A stretch of 64,000 bases of DNA from Nocardioides sp. zg-1308 (GTDB lineage: Bacteria > Actinomycetota > Actinomycetes > Propionibacteriales > Nocardioidaceae), in NCBI RefSeq assembly GCF_013155375.1, contig NZ_JABJQY010000004.1, positions 372,001 through 436,000 on the forward strand. Reading direction: 5' to 3'. Of the stretch, positions 1 to 8,284 are shown piece by piece (positions within the stretch are counted from its first letter, which is position 1; the number at the start of each line of letters is the position of its first letter). A program made the translations under genes and the position numbers. The notes beneath the pieces are model-generated. The model saw only the letters and a list, made by a program, of their open reading frames with translations. It was not told the origin of the DNA and ran no database searches.

Positions 1-161
1 TCCTCGGTGCGGAGCAGGTTCTCCAGCAGCACCTTGAGCGAGAAGGGCAGGCTCTCGACGTCGAGGCCCTCGCCCTTCACCGCGTCGAGGCGGTAGATCT
101 CGTAGGACTGTCCGTCCACGTCCAGGGTGCCCTTGGCACCGAAGCTGTCCTGACTGGCCAT
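1..161 (-). CDS. acnA: Aconitate hydratase, N-terminal fragment
   Basis: Only the first 53 codons lie in the window; the gene runs off the left edge. The start reads [17 protein letters not shown], followed by SYEIYRL and [15 protein letters not shown], which is the conserved N-terminus of the AcnA/IRP1-type aconitase of actinobacteria. That enzyme interconverts citrate and isocitrate in the TCA cycle with a [4Fe-4S] cluster; the cluster ligands lie outside the window. The ATG at 161 is preferred because GAGGAG lies nine bases upstream; an in-frame ATG at 170 would add MWL and overlap that site. A perfect inverted repeat 100 bp upstream may control it. Confidence 0.9.
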   Translation of the reverse strand, partial: MASQDSFGAKGTLDVDGQSYEIYRLDAVKGEGLDVESLPFSLKVLLENLLRTE

Positions 162-262
162 CAGCCACATCTCCTCGGGGAGTTCGCGGGTTCGCGTCCA
201 TCTTGCCGTCGCACGTGGAGGGACGGGAAGGCAGGCGACCCTAAGTTCGGGCAACGACTTCT

Positions 263-289
263 CTCGACATCAAGATACATGATGTCGAG
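263..289. promoter_or_regulatory. Perfect inverted repeat upstream of acnA, probable operator
   Basis: Arms CTCGACATCA (263-272) and TGATGTCGAG (280-289) are perfect inverted complements around a 7-nt spacer. It sits in the 158-bp gap between the aconitase start and the next gene, whose coding end it faces, so the likely target is acnA. The left arm extends into TCTCGACATCAAGATA, which is itself a near palindrome. The binding protein is not identifiable from this window. Nothing else is recognised between 162 and 319. Confidence 0.5.
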
Positions 290-319
290 GGGTACGCCAA
301 CCGGCCGTCGACCCGCCCG

Positions 320-676
320 TCAGGAGATGCCGGCCCTCGCGTCGAGGTGCTGGAGCAGCTCGTGCGCCGCGAGCTCCACCTGCTTGTGCCGCCACTCCGA
401 GGCCCGGTAGACGCACGCGATGAGCGCGGACCGGTGCACCCGCCGCAGGTCGCCGACGACGAACGCGTACCGCGCCTTCGTCTCGTCGTTGGCGCCCTCG
501 GTCAGCCCGAGGTGCCAGCCGGCGTAGTCCTCCCAGGAGTGCCGCTCGAGGAACGCGTTCTCGGCCTCCGCATTCGGCTGCACCCGTCCCCAGTCGCTGT
601 CGAGGACGTACTGGCGGGCGTCGATCAGCTCGCGGGCACGGGCGACGGCGGCCGGGTTGACGGCGTAGGTGGCCAT
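320..676 (-). CDS. Conserved hypothetical protein, 118 aa
   Basis: A soluble, mostly helical protein with no signal peptide or membrane segment. The charged, tryptophan-containing sequence (DSDWGRVQPNAEAENAF at about 28-44, then HSWEDYAGWHLGLT) looks like a real conserved family found near aconitase genes in actinobacteria, but I recognise no function. It lies downstream of the RNA methyltransferase gene on the same strand, 60 bp away. The start codon ATG at 676 has a GGGGGAGGG purine run upstream, though a -10-like GAGGGT six bases before the ATG would also allow a leaderless start. Confidence 0.7.
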   Translation of the reverse strand: MATYAVNPAAVARARELIDARQYVLDSDWGRVQPNAEAENAFLERHSWEDYAGWHLGLTEGANDETKARYAFVVGDLRRVHRSALIACVYRASEWRHKQVELAAHELLQHLDARAGIS

Positions 677-736
677 GGCGCCACCCTCCCCCGCCCGCTC
701 CCGCCTGACAAGCAGCCAGGTGACGCCCTCACGGGC

Positions 737-1954
737 TCAGCGGTGGACCGGCTCCAGCAGCGCGACGCACTCCACGTGGTGCGTCATCGGGAACAGGTCG
801 AAGGCCCGGATCGCGGCGAGGGCGTAGCCGTGCTCGGCGAAGATCGCGACGTCGCGACCGAGCGCAGCGGGGTCGCAGGCGACGTACGCCACCGCGCGCG
901 GGCGGCGGTCGACGACCTGCTCCACCACGGCGCGCTTGGCGCCCTCGCGGGGAGGGTCGAGGACCACGAGGTCGAACGGCTCGTCGAGGCCCGCGCGCAG
1001 CACCTTGTCCGTCGGCCCGCACTCCACGGCGGCCCGATCGAGCCCGGCGAGGTTGGCGCGGGCGTGCTGGCACGCGGTGCGGTCGGCCTCGACCGCGACG
1101 ACCCGCGCCGCGGTCGCCTCGCCGACGAAGCGGGCGAAGAGGCCGACGCCGGCGTAGAGGTCGAGGGCCCGCTCCCCCGGCGCCGGCCGCAGGAGGTCCA
1201 GCACGGCACCGACCAGCGCGCCCGGCGCCTCGGGGTGGACCTGCCAGAACCCGTCGGAGGCCACGCTGAACGGGACGGTGGAGCTGCCGGTCGTCACGTC
1301 GTGCGACGTCATGGCCTCCGGCTCGCCGGGCGACCACTCGCCCTGACGTCCGGGCTCCACGCCGGGACGGGGCCGTGCCTCCTCGACCGCGATCAGGCAG
1401 TCGTCGACCGGCACGAGGTGGTGCGAGCGGTGCCCGCGCATGGCGGGGCGTCCGTCCGGCAGCACCGCGTAGCGCTGGCGGGTGCGCCACCGCAGCCCGT
1501 CGTCGGGGCGACCCGCAACGGGCAGCGCCTCCACCTGCAGGCCGCTCACGAGCTCCGACGCCGGGTCGAGCCTGCCGAGCCGGACGAGCTGCTCGCGCAC
1601 GACGGCCGTCTTGAGGTCGCGCTGCACGGGCAGGGCGACGTGCTGGAAGTCGCAGCCGCCGCAGAGCCCGGGGCCGGCATAGGGGCAGGGCGGGACGACG
1701 CGGTGGGGCGAGGACTCCACGACCTCGACGGCGTCGGCGCGCCAGAACCGGTCGCCGTCGGTGCCCTCGGTCACCTCGAGGACCACGCGCTCACCGGGGA
1801 TCGCGTGGCGGACGAAGACCACGCGCGACTCCGGCTCCGGGAGCCGCGCCACGCAGTGCCCGCCGTGGGCGACCGGGCCCACCTCGGCCTCGAAGCGCTC
1901 CCCCACCCGCGAGCGGCCGCGTGCCTTGCGGGGACGGTTCGTACGACGGCTCAC
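737..1954 (-). CDS. RNA (uracil-5-)-methyltransferase, TrmA/RlmD family
   Basis: A class I SAM-dependent methyltransferase of the RumA/TrmA family (COG2265), expected to make 5-methyluridine in rRNA or tRNA. A TRAM-like N-terminal segment (about 15-75) is followed by cysteines C90, C98, C101 and C186, spaced like the [4Fe-4S] ligands of RlmD. The SAM loop LDLYAGVG is at 264-271, DPPREG at 333-338, the nucleophile C360 is in YVACDPA, and E396 in PMTHHVE is the expected base. Starts with GTG in a GTGA overlap with the upstream permease gene, so the two are translationally coupled. Same position as M. tuberculosis Rv2689c. The exact target base is not predictable. Confidence 0.9.
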   Translation of the reverse strand: MSRRTNRPRKARGRSRVGERFEAEVGPVAHGGHCVARLPEPESRVVFVRHAIPGERVVLEVTEGTDGDRFWRADAVEVVESSPHRVVPPCPYAGPGLCGGCDFQHVALPVQRDLKTAVVREQLVRLGRLDPASELVSGLQVEALPVAGRPDDGLRWRTRQRYAVLPDGRPAMRGHRSHHLVPVDDCLIAVEEARPRPGVEPGRQGEWSPGEPEAMTSHDVTTGSSTVPFSVASDGFWQVHPEAPGALVGAVLDLLRPAPGERALDLYAGVGLFARFVGEATAARVVAVEADRTACQHARANLAGLDRAAVECGPTDKVLRAGLDEPFDLVVLDPPREGAKRAVVEQVVDRRPRAVAYVACDPAALGRDVAIFAEHGYALAAIRAFDLFPMTHHVECVALLEPVHR

Positions 1955-4005
1955 GTGTCGTCACCCGGACGCGACCGGCCACCGCGGGAGGTCACCCGTC
2001 CGCGCCGCAGGTCGCCGGCGTGGACGCGGCCCTCGTCGCGCTTCCCCCGCTCCTGGGCGACCTGGGACGAGCGCAGCTGGTAGGGCACCGAGATCACCAT
2101 GACGCCCGGGGTGAAGAGCAGCCGGCCCTTGAGCCGCAGCGCGGTCTGGTTGTGCAGCAGCTGCTCCCACCAGTGGCCCACGACGTACTCGGGGATGTAG
2201 ACCGCGACGACCCCACGCGGGCTGGCGCGGCGGATCTCCTGGGTGTACTCGACGATCGGGCGCACCACCTCGCGGTAGGGCGAGTGCAGCACCTTGAGGG
2301 GGATGTCGAGGTGCCGCTCGTCCCACTCCTCCAGCAGCCGGCTGGTGGCCTTGGCGTCGATGCTGACGTAGATCGCCTCGAGGACGTTGGGGCGGGTGGC
2401 CCGGGCGAAGGCGAGGGCGCGCAGCGTCGGCTTGTGCAGCTTGGCCGCCAGGACGATGGCGTGGACGCGGGTCGGCATCACCTTGTCCTGCTCGTCCGCC
2501 GCGAGCTCGAGCTCGACGCGGGCGTAGTGGCGACCGATGGCCTGCATGCCGAGGAAGAAGAACCCCATCGCCAGGATGGTGATCCACGCACCGGCGAGGA
2601 ACTTCGTCACCAGGACGATGACCAGGACGACCGCGGTCATCCCGAGCCCGAAGGTGTTGATCGCGCGCGAGCGCAGCATCCGGCGGCGCTCCGCCGGGTC
2701 GGTCTCGGTGCGCAGGTGCCGGGTCCAGTGGCGGATCATGCCGAGCTGGCTGAGGTTGAACGAGACGAACACGCCCACGATGTAGAGCTGGATGAGCTTG
2801 GTGGTCTCGGCGTCGAAGGCCCAGATCAGCAGGATCGACATCGCGGCGAGGAAGACGATGCCGTTGCTGTAGGCCAGGCGGTCGCCCCGCGAGCCCAGCG
2901 AGCGCGGCGCGAGCCCGTCCTGGGCGAGGATCGAGCCGAGGACCGGGAAGCCGTTGAAGGCGGTGTTGGCGGCCAGCACGAGGATGATGCCGGTCACGCT
3001 GACGACGAAGTAGAAGCCCGGCGAGAAGTGGTCGAACACCCCGGCGGCGATCTGCGAGATCACCGGGTGCTGCTCGTAGCCCTCGGGCAGCGCCCCGCCC
3101 CCCGCCGTACGCAGCCGCTCGAGGTGGTGCGGGTCGACGAACCGGATGCTCATCTGCTTGGCCAGCACGATGACGCTCATCATCATCGAGATCGCGATGA
3201 GGCCGAGCAGGAGGAGGGTGGTCGCCGCGTTGCGGCTCTTGGGCCGCTCGAAGGCCGGCACGCCGTTGCTGATCGCCTCGACGCCGGTGAGGGCCGCACA
3301 GCCGGACGAGAAGGCCCGGGCGAGCAGGAACATCAGGGCCACCTGGGTGAGCGGGCCGTCCCATCCCGGCTCGGGCTCGATGACCAGCTGGGCGCTCTCC
3401 GCCTCGGGCAGGTCGCCGGCCAGCAGGCGCAGCAGGCCGTAGGCGCACATGCCGAGGATCGCGGTCATGAACAGGTAGGTCGGCACGGCGAAGAAGGCAC
3501 CGGACTCCCGCACCCCGCGCAGGTTCATCGCCGTGAGCAGCACGATCGCGACGACCGCCACGGTCACCTCGTGCCCGATCAGGGACGGCACGGCGCCGGC
3601 GGCGTACTGCGCGGCCGACGAGATCGACACCGCCACGGTGAGGACGTAGTCGACCAGCAGGGCGCTCGCCACGGTGACGCCGGCGTTGCGGCCGAGGTTG
3701 ACCGTGGCCACCTCGTAGTCGCCGCCGCCCGAGGGATAGGCGTGCACGGTCTGGCGGTAGGACGCGATCACGGTGAGCATCACGACCGCCACCGCCAGGC
3801 CGATCTTCCACGACCAGACGTAGGTCGAGGCGCCGGCGACGGCGAGCATGATGAAGATCTCGTCCGGTGCGTAGGCGACGGACGAGAGGGCGTCACTGGC
3901 GAAGACCGGCAGGGCGATGCGCTTGGGCAGCAGGGTCTCCCCGAGCTGGCTGCTCCGCAGCTTGCGACCGAGCAGGATGCGCTTGGACACGTCGCCGACA
4001 CTCAC
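1951..4005 (-). CDS. APC superfamily permease, KimA-like
   Basis: A membrane transporter of about 684 residues with 12 predicted helices and a soluble C-terminal domain of roughly 200 residues. The N-terminal signature (PKRIALPVFASDALSSVAYA, then PDEI) matches the APC group that includes the B. subtilis potassium importer KimA and M. tuberculosis Rv2690c. It is divergent from two TrkA/RCK genes 57 bp away, which supports a role in potassium uptake; this is an inference. GTG at 4005 is chosen because TAGGCT lies eight bases upstream, giving a leaderless start; a GTG at 4032 would overlap that element. Alternative substrates are amino acids. Confidence 0.82.
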   Translation of the reverse strand: MSVGDVSKRILLGRKLRSSQLGETLLPKRIALPVFASDALSSVAYAPDEIFIMLAVAGASTYVWSWKIGLAVAVVMLTVIASYRQTVHAYPSGGGDYEVATVNLGRNAGVTVASALLVDYVLTVAVSISSAAQYAAGAVPSLIGHEVTVAVVAIVLLTAMNLRGVRESGAFFAVPTYLFMTAILGMCAYGLLRLLAGDLPEAESAQLVIEPEPGWDGPLTQVALMFLLARAFSSGCAALTGVEAISNGVPAFERPKSRNAATTLLLLGLIAISMMMSVIVLAKQMSIRFVDPHHLERLRTAGGGALPEGYEQHPVISQIAAGVFDHFSPGFYFVVSVTGIILVLAANTAFNGFPVLGSILAQDGLAPRSLGSRGDRLAYSNGIVFLAAMSILLIWAFDAETTKLIQLYIVGVFVSFNLSQLGMIRHWTRHLRTETDPAERRRMLRSRAINTFGLGMTAVVLVIVLVTKFLAGAWITILAMGFFFLGMQAIGRHYARVELELAADEQDKVMPTRVHAIVLAAKLHKPTLRALAFARATRPNVLEAIYVSIDAKATSRLLEEWDERHLDIPLKVLHSPYREVVRPIVEYTQEIRRASPRGVVAVYIPEYVVGHWWEQLLHNQTALRLKGRLLFTPGVMVISVPYQLRSSQVAQERGKRDEGRVHAGDLRRGRVTSRGGRSRPGDDT

Positions 4006-4061
4006 AGGCGGGAAGCCTAGACCCGCGACCACCGTGATCCACGCTGGGATACGGTTCGGAT

Positions 4062-4724
4062 GTGCACGTCGTGATCATGGGCTGCGGCCGCGTCGGCTCG
4101 ACGCTCGCCCGCAGCCTCGAGGACCGCAACCACACGGTGTCGATCATCGACAGCGAGCCCGACTCGTTCCGGCGCCTCGGCCCGGAGTTCAACGGCGACA
4201 AGATCACCGGCTACGGCTTCGACCAGCAGGTGCTCGAGAAGGCCGGCATCCGGCGCGCCGACGCCTTCGCGGCGGTGTCCAGCGGCGACAACTCCAACAT
4301 CATCGCGGCGCGCGTGGCGCGGGAGACGTTCGGCCTGCAGCAGGTCGTCGCCCGCATCTACGACCCGGGCCGCGCCGAGGTCTACCAGCGCCTCGGCATC
4401 ACCACCGTCGCCACGGTCAAGTGGACCGCCGACCAGATCCTGCGACGGATCCTCCCCGCCGGCGCCGAGCCCGACTTCCGCGACCCGTCGGGCACCATCC
4501 GGGTCGACCACGTCCCGATCCCCGAGGCGTGGATCGGCCACCGCACGGTGGAGTTCCAGATGCAGTCGCGCAGCCGGATCGCGTGGATCGACCGGCTCGG
4601 CGAGGGCATGCTGCCGACCCGCGAGACGGTGCTGCAGGAGGGCGACATGCTGCACCTGGTCATGCGCGAGGAGCACGCCGCCCATGCCTACGCCGTCCTC
4701 GAGGCCGGCCCCGACAACGACTGA
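4062..4724 (+). CDS. ceoB: TrkA-family potassium uptake protein CeoB
   Basis: A cytoplasmic 220-residue RCK protein: Rossmann TrkA_N domain with the nucleotide-binding loop GCGRVGS at 7-13, then a TrkA_C domain from about 130. Such subunits gate K+ transporters in response to NAD(H), ATP or c-di-AMP. It is followed 32 bp later by a second TrkA gene, as with ceoB-ceoC (Rv2691-Rv2692). GTG at 4062 has no Shine-Dalgarno sequence but has TACGGT six bases before it, so a leaderless mRNA is likely. The acidic residue after the second strand (D30 in SIIDSEPDS) favours NAD(H). Confidence 0.92.
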   Translation: MHVVIMGCGRVGSTLARSLEDRNHTVSIIDSEPDSFRRLGPEFNGDKITGYGFDQQVLEKAGIRRADAFAAVSSGDNSNIIAARVARETFGLQQVVARIYDPGRAEVYQRLGITTVATVKWTADQILRRILPAGAEPDFRDPSGTIRVDHVPIPEAWIGHRTVEFQMQSRSRIAWIDRLGEGMLPTRETVLQEGDMLHLVMREEHAAHAYAVLEAGPDND

Positions 4725-4756
4725 TCGACCAGACCGAAGCCAGGAGCACCGTAGAC

Positions 4757-5422
4757 ATGCGCGTCGCCATCGCCGGAGCCGGAGCAGTGGGCCGATCGAT
4801 CGCCCGCGAGCTCATCGAGAACGGCCACCAGGTCCTGCTGATCGACAAGAACCCCTCGTCGATCCGCCCCGAGCGGGTGCCCGACGCCGAGTGGCTGCTG
4901 GCCGACTCCTGCGAGCTGTCCTCGCTGGCCGAGGCCCAGCTCGGCAAGTGCGACGTGGTGATCGCGGCGACCGGTGACGACAAGGCCAACCTGGTCACCT
5001 CCCTGCTCGCCAAGACCGAGTTCGGCGTGCCCCGCACCGTGGGCCGGGTCAACCACCCCAACAACGAGTGGCTCTTCACCGAGGCGTGGGGCGTCGACGT
5101 CAACGTCTCGACGCCCCGCATCATGTCGGCGCTCGTCGAGGAGGCGGTCTCGATCGGCGACCTCGTCCGGCTGTTCACCTTCCGGCAGGGCAACGCCAAC
5201 CTCGTCGAGCTCACCCTGTCCGCGGACTCCCCCTACGTCGGCACGCCCAGCGGGCTCGTGCCCTTCCCCGACAACTGCGCGCTCGTCACGATCCTGCGCG
5301 ACGGACAGGTCTACACCCCCGACGCCGAGCAGCCGCTCGAGTCGGGCGACGAGCTGCTGTTCGTCGTGCCCGCCGAGGTCGAGCACGACCTCGAGCAGCT
5401 GCTCTCCCCCGGCCACTACTGA
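4757..5422 (+). CDS. ceoC: TrkA-family potassium uptake protein CeoC
   Basis: The second RCK protein, 221 residues: GAGAVGRS nucleotide loop at 7-14, LLIDKNP at 29-35, and a C-terminal TrkA_C domain (about 138-218) ending in ESGDELLFVVPAE. It probably forms a heteromeric gating ring with the preceding subunit. Both genes face away from the KimA-like permease, so together they read as a potassium module. ATG at 4757 follows CAGGAG by ten bases. The gene converges on DUF3159, with 15 bp between the stop codons. Confidence 0.92.
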   Translation: MRVAIAGAGAVGRSIARELIENGHQVLLIDKNPSSIRPERVPDAEWLLADSCELSSLAEAQLGKCDVVIAATGDDKANLVTSLLAKTEFGVPRTVGRVNHPNNEWLFTEAWGVDVNVSTPRIMSALVEEAVSIGDLVRLFTFRQGNANLVELTLSADSPYVGTPSGLVPFPDNCALVTILRDGQVYTPDAEQPLESGDELLFVVPAEVEHDLEQLLSPGHY

Positions 5423-5437
5423 GTCGCGGCCCGCTGC

Positions 5438-6235
5438 TCAGGCGGGCGCGGGACCGGTCGTGACCGGCGTGCGGTTGCGCGAGAGCAGCCACACCATCGA
5501 GCCGAGTGCCGCGAGCTGGAGCGGCCAGCCGAGGACGATCTTGAGCACCCCCAGCGCCGCGACGGCAGCATCGGGGTCGATCGACCCCGAGGTGCCCGCG
5601 AGCCAGATCGGTGCCTGCACCGCCACCCTGAGCAGGCAGGGGGCGACGAGCAGCCACGTGAGCCGGCTGCACAGCTTCACGACCTGGCGGTCGGAGTGCC
5701 ACGCCGTCGCGTCGCCGGTGATGCTGCCGACCATGAAGCCGACGAGCGGCCAGCCGATGAGGCAGGTGAACGCCAGCACGACGGCGTAGCCGCCGTTGTA
5801 GAGGATGCCGGGCAGGAAGTAGGCCAGGGCCTGGTCCTGCTCGGAGCCGCCCGAGGCTGCCGAGCGGTGCACGAAGTACCAGCCGATCGCGATCCCGAAC
5901 AGGGCGTTGACGACGAACTGCACGGTGGAGCGCTGCACGAGCCGGACCAGGAGCAGCACCACGGCAGCGCCGATGCTCACCCACAGCGCGAGCTCGAGCT
6001 CGCGCATCGTCAGCCACGTGGCGGTGAACAGGATGGTCGGCACGGCGGCCTCGGCCATGCCGCGGCGGCCGCCGAGCGCCTTGGAGAGCTGCTGTCGCAC
6101 CACGGCCTCGACCGTGTCGGTCTCCACCGGGTGCGCGGGCCGCTCCGAGGTCAGGCCGGGGGTCAGGTCCGAGGTCATCTCGGACGTCAGGTCGGAGGTG
6201 TGGTCACCGGTCCCGGCCGGCGTCTGGTCCGTCAC
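5438..6235 (-). CDS. DUF3159 family membrane protein
   Basis: A 265-residue protein of unknown function, equivalent in position to Rv2693c. Residues 1-45 are hydrophilic; about six hydrophobic segments follow (from ILFTATWLTM through the end). The GTG start sits in a GTGA overlap with the upstream OB-fold gene, so the order DUF3710, OB-fold, DUF3159 is one operon. The N-terminal segment is built from five repeats of a Thr-Ser/Pro-x-x unit (residues 13-32) coded by 12-nt DNA repeats, which makes this tail likely to vary between strains. No catalytic motif is visible. Confidence 0.85.
   Translation of the reverse strand: MTDQTPAGTGDHTSDLTSEMTSDLTPGLTSERPAHPVETDTVEAVVRQQLSKALGGRRGMAEAAVPTILFTATWLTMRELELALWVSIGAAVVLLLVRLVQRSTVQFVVNALFGIAIGWYFVHRSAASGGSEQDQALAYFLPGILYNGGYAVVLAFTCLIGWPLVGFMVGSITGDATAWHSDRQVVKLCSRLTWLLVAPCLLRVAVQAPIWLAGTSGSIDPDAAVAALGVLKIVLGWPLQLAALGSMVWLLSRNRTPVTTGPAPA
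6140..6199 (-). repeat. Five 12-nt coding repeats in DUF3159 N-terminus
   Basis: Within the DUF3159 gene, five consecutive imperfect 12-bp units encode TSDL, TSEM, TSDL, TPGL and TSER. The plus strand shows the recurring pattern gaggtcaggtc. This is a short in-frame tandem repeat of the kind that expands and contracts by slippage. Confidence 0.75.
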
Positions 6236-6594
6236 GGCAGCAGCTCGTAGCGCGGGTTGAACATGATGGGGACGCCGCCTTGGCGGCCGATGCAGCCGGC
6301 CACGGTGACCGAGCGGCCGGGGTCGACGCCGCTGATGCGGCGGCGGCCGAGCCACACCACGGTGATGACGCCGGAGCCGTCGTCGAGCTCGGCCTCGAGG
6401 GCCGGCACGCCGCCACGCGGTCGCAGCGTCACCGTGCGCAGCACGCCGTTGACGACGACGTGCTCGCGCTCGGGCGCGTCCGCGATCGCGACCGCCTCGT
6501 GGGTGGCGTAGGACTGGCGGAGGTCACGCTGGTGCGCCTCCGAGCTGTCCGCCCACCGCGACAGCGCCTGGCGCAGGCGGCTCTTCTCCGGCAC
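6232..6594 (-). CDS. OB-fold nucleic acid binding protein
   Basis: A small soluble protein of 120 residues with a single OB-fold (about 45-118), matching Rv2694c in position and type. The core strand pattern is VVNGVLRTVTLRPRGG, then ELDDGSGVITVVWLGRR, then GRSVTVAGCIG, as in the tRNA-anticodon/RecG-like OB group. It starts with GTG three bases after the DUF3710 stop codon and overlaps the DUF3159 start by four bases, so translation is coupled. The binding target (RNA, DNA or a partner protein) is unknown. Confidence 0.85.
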   Translation of the reverse strand: MPEKSRLRQALSRWADSSEAHQRDLRQSYATHEAVAIADAPEREHVVVNGVLRTVTLRPRGGVPALEAELDDGSGVITVVWLGRRRISGVDPGRSVTVAGCIGRQGGVPIMFNPRYELLP

Positions 6595-6597
6595 GGC

Positions 6598-7242
6598 TCA
6601 CCTCACCCGGCGGGCGTCGTCCGGCAGCCTCACGGGCAGAGGCTCGCCGACGGGCATCGCGCCCTCACCACGGCGTACGACGACCTGCGCGAGCGCGTCC
6701 TCCCACTCCGGGGTCTCCTCCGGCTCGAGCGCCGGGCGCCCGAGGAACGAGGCCCGCAGCATCCAGCGGTCACCGTTGATCCCGATGATCCGCGACGGCT
6801 GCAGCGCGGTGGAGCCGTCGGGGCGCTTGACCGGCATCTGGCACACCAGCTCGGTGCCCCAGCGGCCCTCGCGCTCCACGGCCTGGCCACCGCGGCGGGC
6901 CATGTCCTCGGCGATCTGCGGCCGCACGTCGGACCACAGGTCGCCGTTGCGCGGAGCGGCGAAGGCCTGGAACTCGCAGGCGCCGTCGGAGCCGGCCAGC
7001 ATGACGGCGCGGACCTGGCCGCTCGCCTCGTCGACCTGCAGCCGCAGCTCGCGGTCGGCGATGGCGGGCACCAGCAGCGATCCGAGGTCGGCACGGTCGG
7101 TGCCGTCGCCCTCGACCTGCGAGACGTCGAACGGTCCCGCGCCGCGCCCGGCGGACGCGGTGCCCGCCCCGGCGTCGCCCGCGGTCTCCGCGGCCGCGTC
7201 GGCGACGGTGTCGGTGGCCTCTGCCTTGCGGCGGAACTTCAC
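6598..7242 (-). CDS. DUF3710 domain-containing protein
   Basis: A 214-residue soluble actinobacterial protein of unknown function (Rv2696c type). An alanine-rich, acidic N-terminal linker (about 8-35) precedes the conserved domain, which includes GPFDVSQVE, the motif LLVPAIADRELRLQVDEASG, and RIIGINGDRWMLRASFLG. The GTG start at 7242 is supported by AAGGAG seven bases upstream, one of the clear Shine-Dalgarno sites in this half of the window. First gene of the DUF3710, OB-fold, DUF3159 operon, downstream of dut. The consistent association with dut suggests a housekeeping role, but no reaction can be assigned. Confidence 0.88.
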   Translation of the reverse strand: MKFRRKAEATDTVADAAAETAGDAGAGTASAGRGAGPFDVSQVEGDGTDRADLGSLLVPAIADRELRLQVDEASGQVRAVMLAGSDGACEFQAFAAPRNGDLWSDVRPQIAEDMARRGGQAVEREGRWGTELVCQMPVKRPDGSTALQPSRIIGINGDRWMLRASFLGRPALEPEETPEWEDALAQVVVRRGEGAMPVGEPLPVRLPDDARRVR

Positions 7243-7293
7243 GTCAGAACTCCTTGGTGGTGGGCCGTCGGTGGACCCCGGAGGCGTCCCGGG

Positions 7294-7788
7294 TCATGGA
7301 CGCGCACCGGTACCCGTAGAACCGTAACCCCCGGCTCCCCGCACCGACTCCGGCAGCACCCCCACCTCGACGAAGCGAGCGCGCTCGAAGCGCTGGACGA
7401 CGAGCTGGGCGATGCGGTCGCCGCGGGACAGCGTGACCGCCTCGACCGGGTCGTGGTTGATCAGCAGGACCTTGATCTCGCCGCGGTAGCCGGCGTCGAC
7501 GGTGCCCGGCGTGTTGACGATCGACAGGCCGTGACGCGCCGCGAGGCCCGAGCGCGGGTGCACCAGCGCGACGTAGCCCTCGGGCAGCGCGACGGACAGC
7601 CCGGTCGGCACCAGCGCCCGCTCGCCGGGCGCCAGGGTGACGTCGACGGTGGTGTGCAGGTCGGCTCCGGCGTCGCCGGGGTGGGCGTACGACGGCAGCG
7701 GCAGGCCGGGGTCGAGACGGACGACGGCGATCTCGAGGTCGGGCCCGAGGTAGGCCCCGGGGTCGGGCGTGAGGTGGGCGTCGGGCAC
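7294..7788 (-). CDS. dut: Deoxyuridine 5'-triphosphate nucleotidohydrolase
   Basis: Homotrimeric dUTPase, which hydrolyses dUTP to dUMP and PPi, keeping uracil out of DNA and feeding thymidylate synthesis. All five family motifs are present: [10 protein letters not shown] (36-45), PRSGLA (78-83), [11 protein letters not shown] (95-105), [10 protein letters not shown] (122-131) and the glycine-rich GAGGYGSTG tail (151-159). Length 164 aa is usual for the family. The GTG at 7788 lacks a Shine-Dalgarno sequence but has TATAGA ten bases upstream, part of a promoter shared with the divergent DUF3093 gene. Confidence 0.95.
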   Translation of the reverse strand: MPDAHLTPDPGAYLGPDLEIAVVRLDPGLPLPSYAHPGDAGADLHTTVDVTLAPGERALVPTGLSVALPEGYVALVHPRSGLAARHGLSIVNTPGTVDAGYRGEIKVLLINHDPVEAVTLSRGDRIAQLVVQRFERARFVEVGVLPESVRGAGGYGSTGTGARP

Positions 7789-7798
7789 GAGGAGTGAA

Positions 7799-7806
7799 TC
7801 TATAGG
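7799..7806. promoter_or_regulatory. Shared palindromic -10 element for dut and DUF3093
   Basis: The 27-bp gap between the two GTG starts contains CTATAG, a self-complementary core. Read rightwards it gives TATAGG nine bases before the DUF3093 GTG; read leftwards it gives TATAGA ten bases before the dut GTG. Both genes lack ribosome binding sites, so one short element appears to serve two leaderless transcripts. No good -35 hexamer could be fixed for either direction. Confidence 0.5.
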
Positions 7807-7815
7807 CTCTGCGCC

Positions 7816-8262
7816 GTGGACTACGCCGAACGCCTCACCGTCCCGCTGCGCTGGTGGGCGCAGGGGACCATGCTGGTGGCGTCCCTGTGGCTGGCCGTCC
7901 TGGCGGCCACGCCGGAGGTGGTCGCGTGGTCGGTGACGGCCGGGGCGCTGGCCGTCATGGTCGCGCTGTTCGTCTCCTACGGGTCCGCCCGCGTCGCGGT
8001 CGACCGGCAGGCCTTCCGGGCCGGCCGGGCGCAGGTGCCGCTCGAGCACGTGGGCGCGGTCACCCCCCTCGGCGCCGACGACGTACGTCGCCTGGCGGGC
8101 GTGGAGGCCGACGCGCGCGCCTACCTCCTGCTGCGCCCCTACCTCAAGCGCGGGGTGCGCGTGGACATCGCCGACCCCGCCGACCCGACTCCCTACTGGC
8201 TGGTCAGCTGCCGTCGGCCCGACGCCCTCGTCTCAGCCCTAGAGGCGGCGCGGACCCGCTGA
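7816..8262 (+). CDS. DUF3093 family membrane protein
   Basis: A 148-residue protein (Rv2698 type) with two adjacent N-terminal membrane helices (about 15-55, [19 protein letters not shown] and [19 protein letters not shown]) and a small soluble domain resembling a bacterial PH domain. The conserved end reads [20 protein letters not shown], then [13 protein letters not shown]. Function unknown. Divergent from dut, with which it keeps company across actinobacteria. Start GTG is leaderless by the look of the upstream TATAGG. Confidence 0.87.
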   Translation: MDYAERLTVPLRWWAQGTMLVASLWLAVLAATPEVVAWSVTAGALAVMVALFVSYGSARVAVDRQAFRAGRAQVPLEHVGAVTPLGADDVRRLAGVEADARAYLLLRPYLKRGVRVDIADPADPTPYWLVSCRRPDALVSALEAARTR

Positions 8263-8284
8263 CGCGCTGGGTAGGGTTGCCGCC

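Noticed and set aside
1921..4020. A 699-codon open frame on the plus strand across the permease gene
   Set aside because: It is the antisense shadow of a clear APC permease; the translation is rich in Arg, Gly, His and Asp with no domain. High GC yields many such frames in this window.
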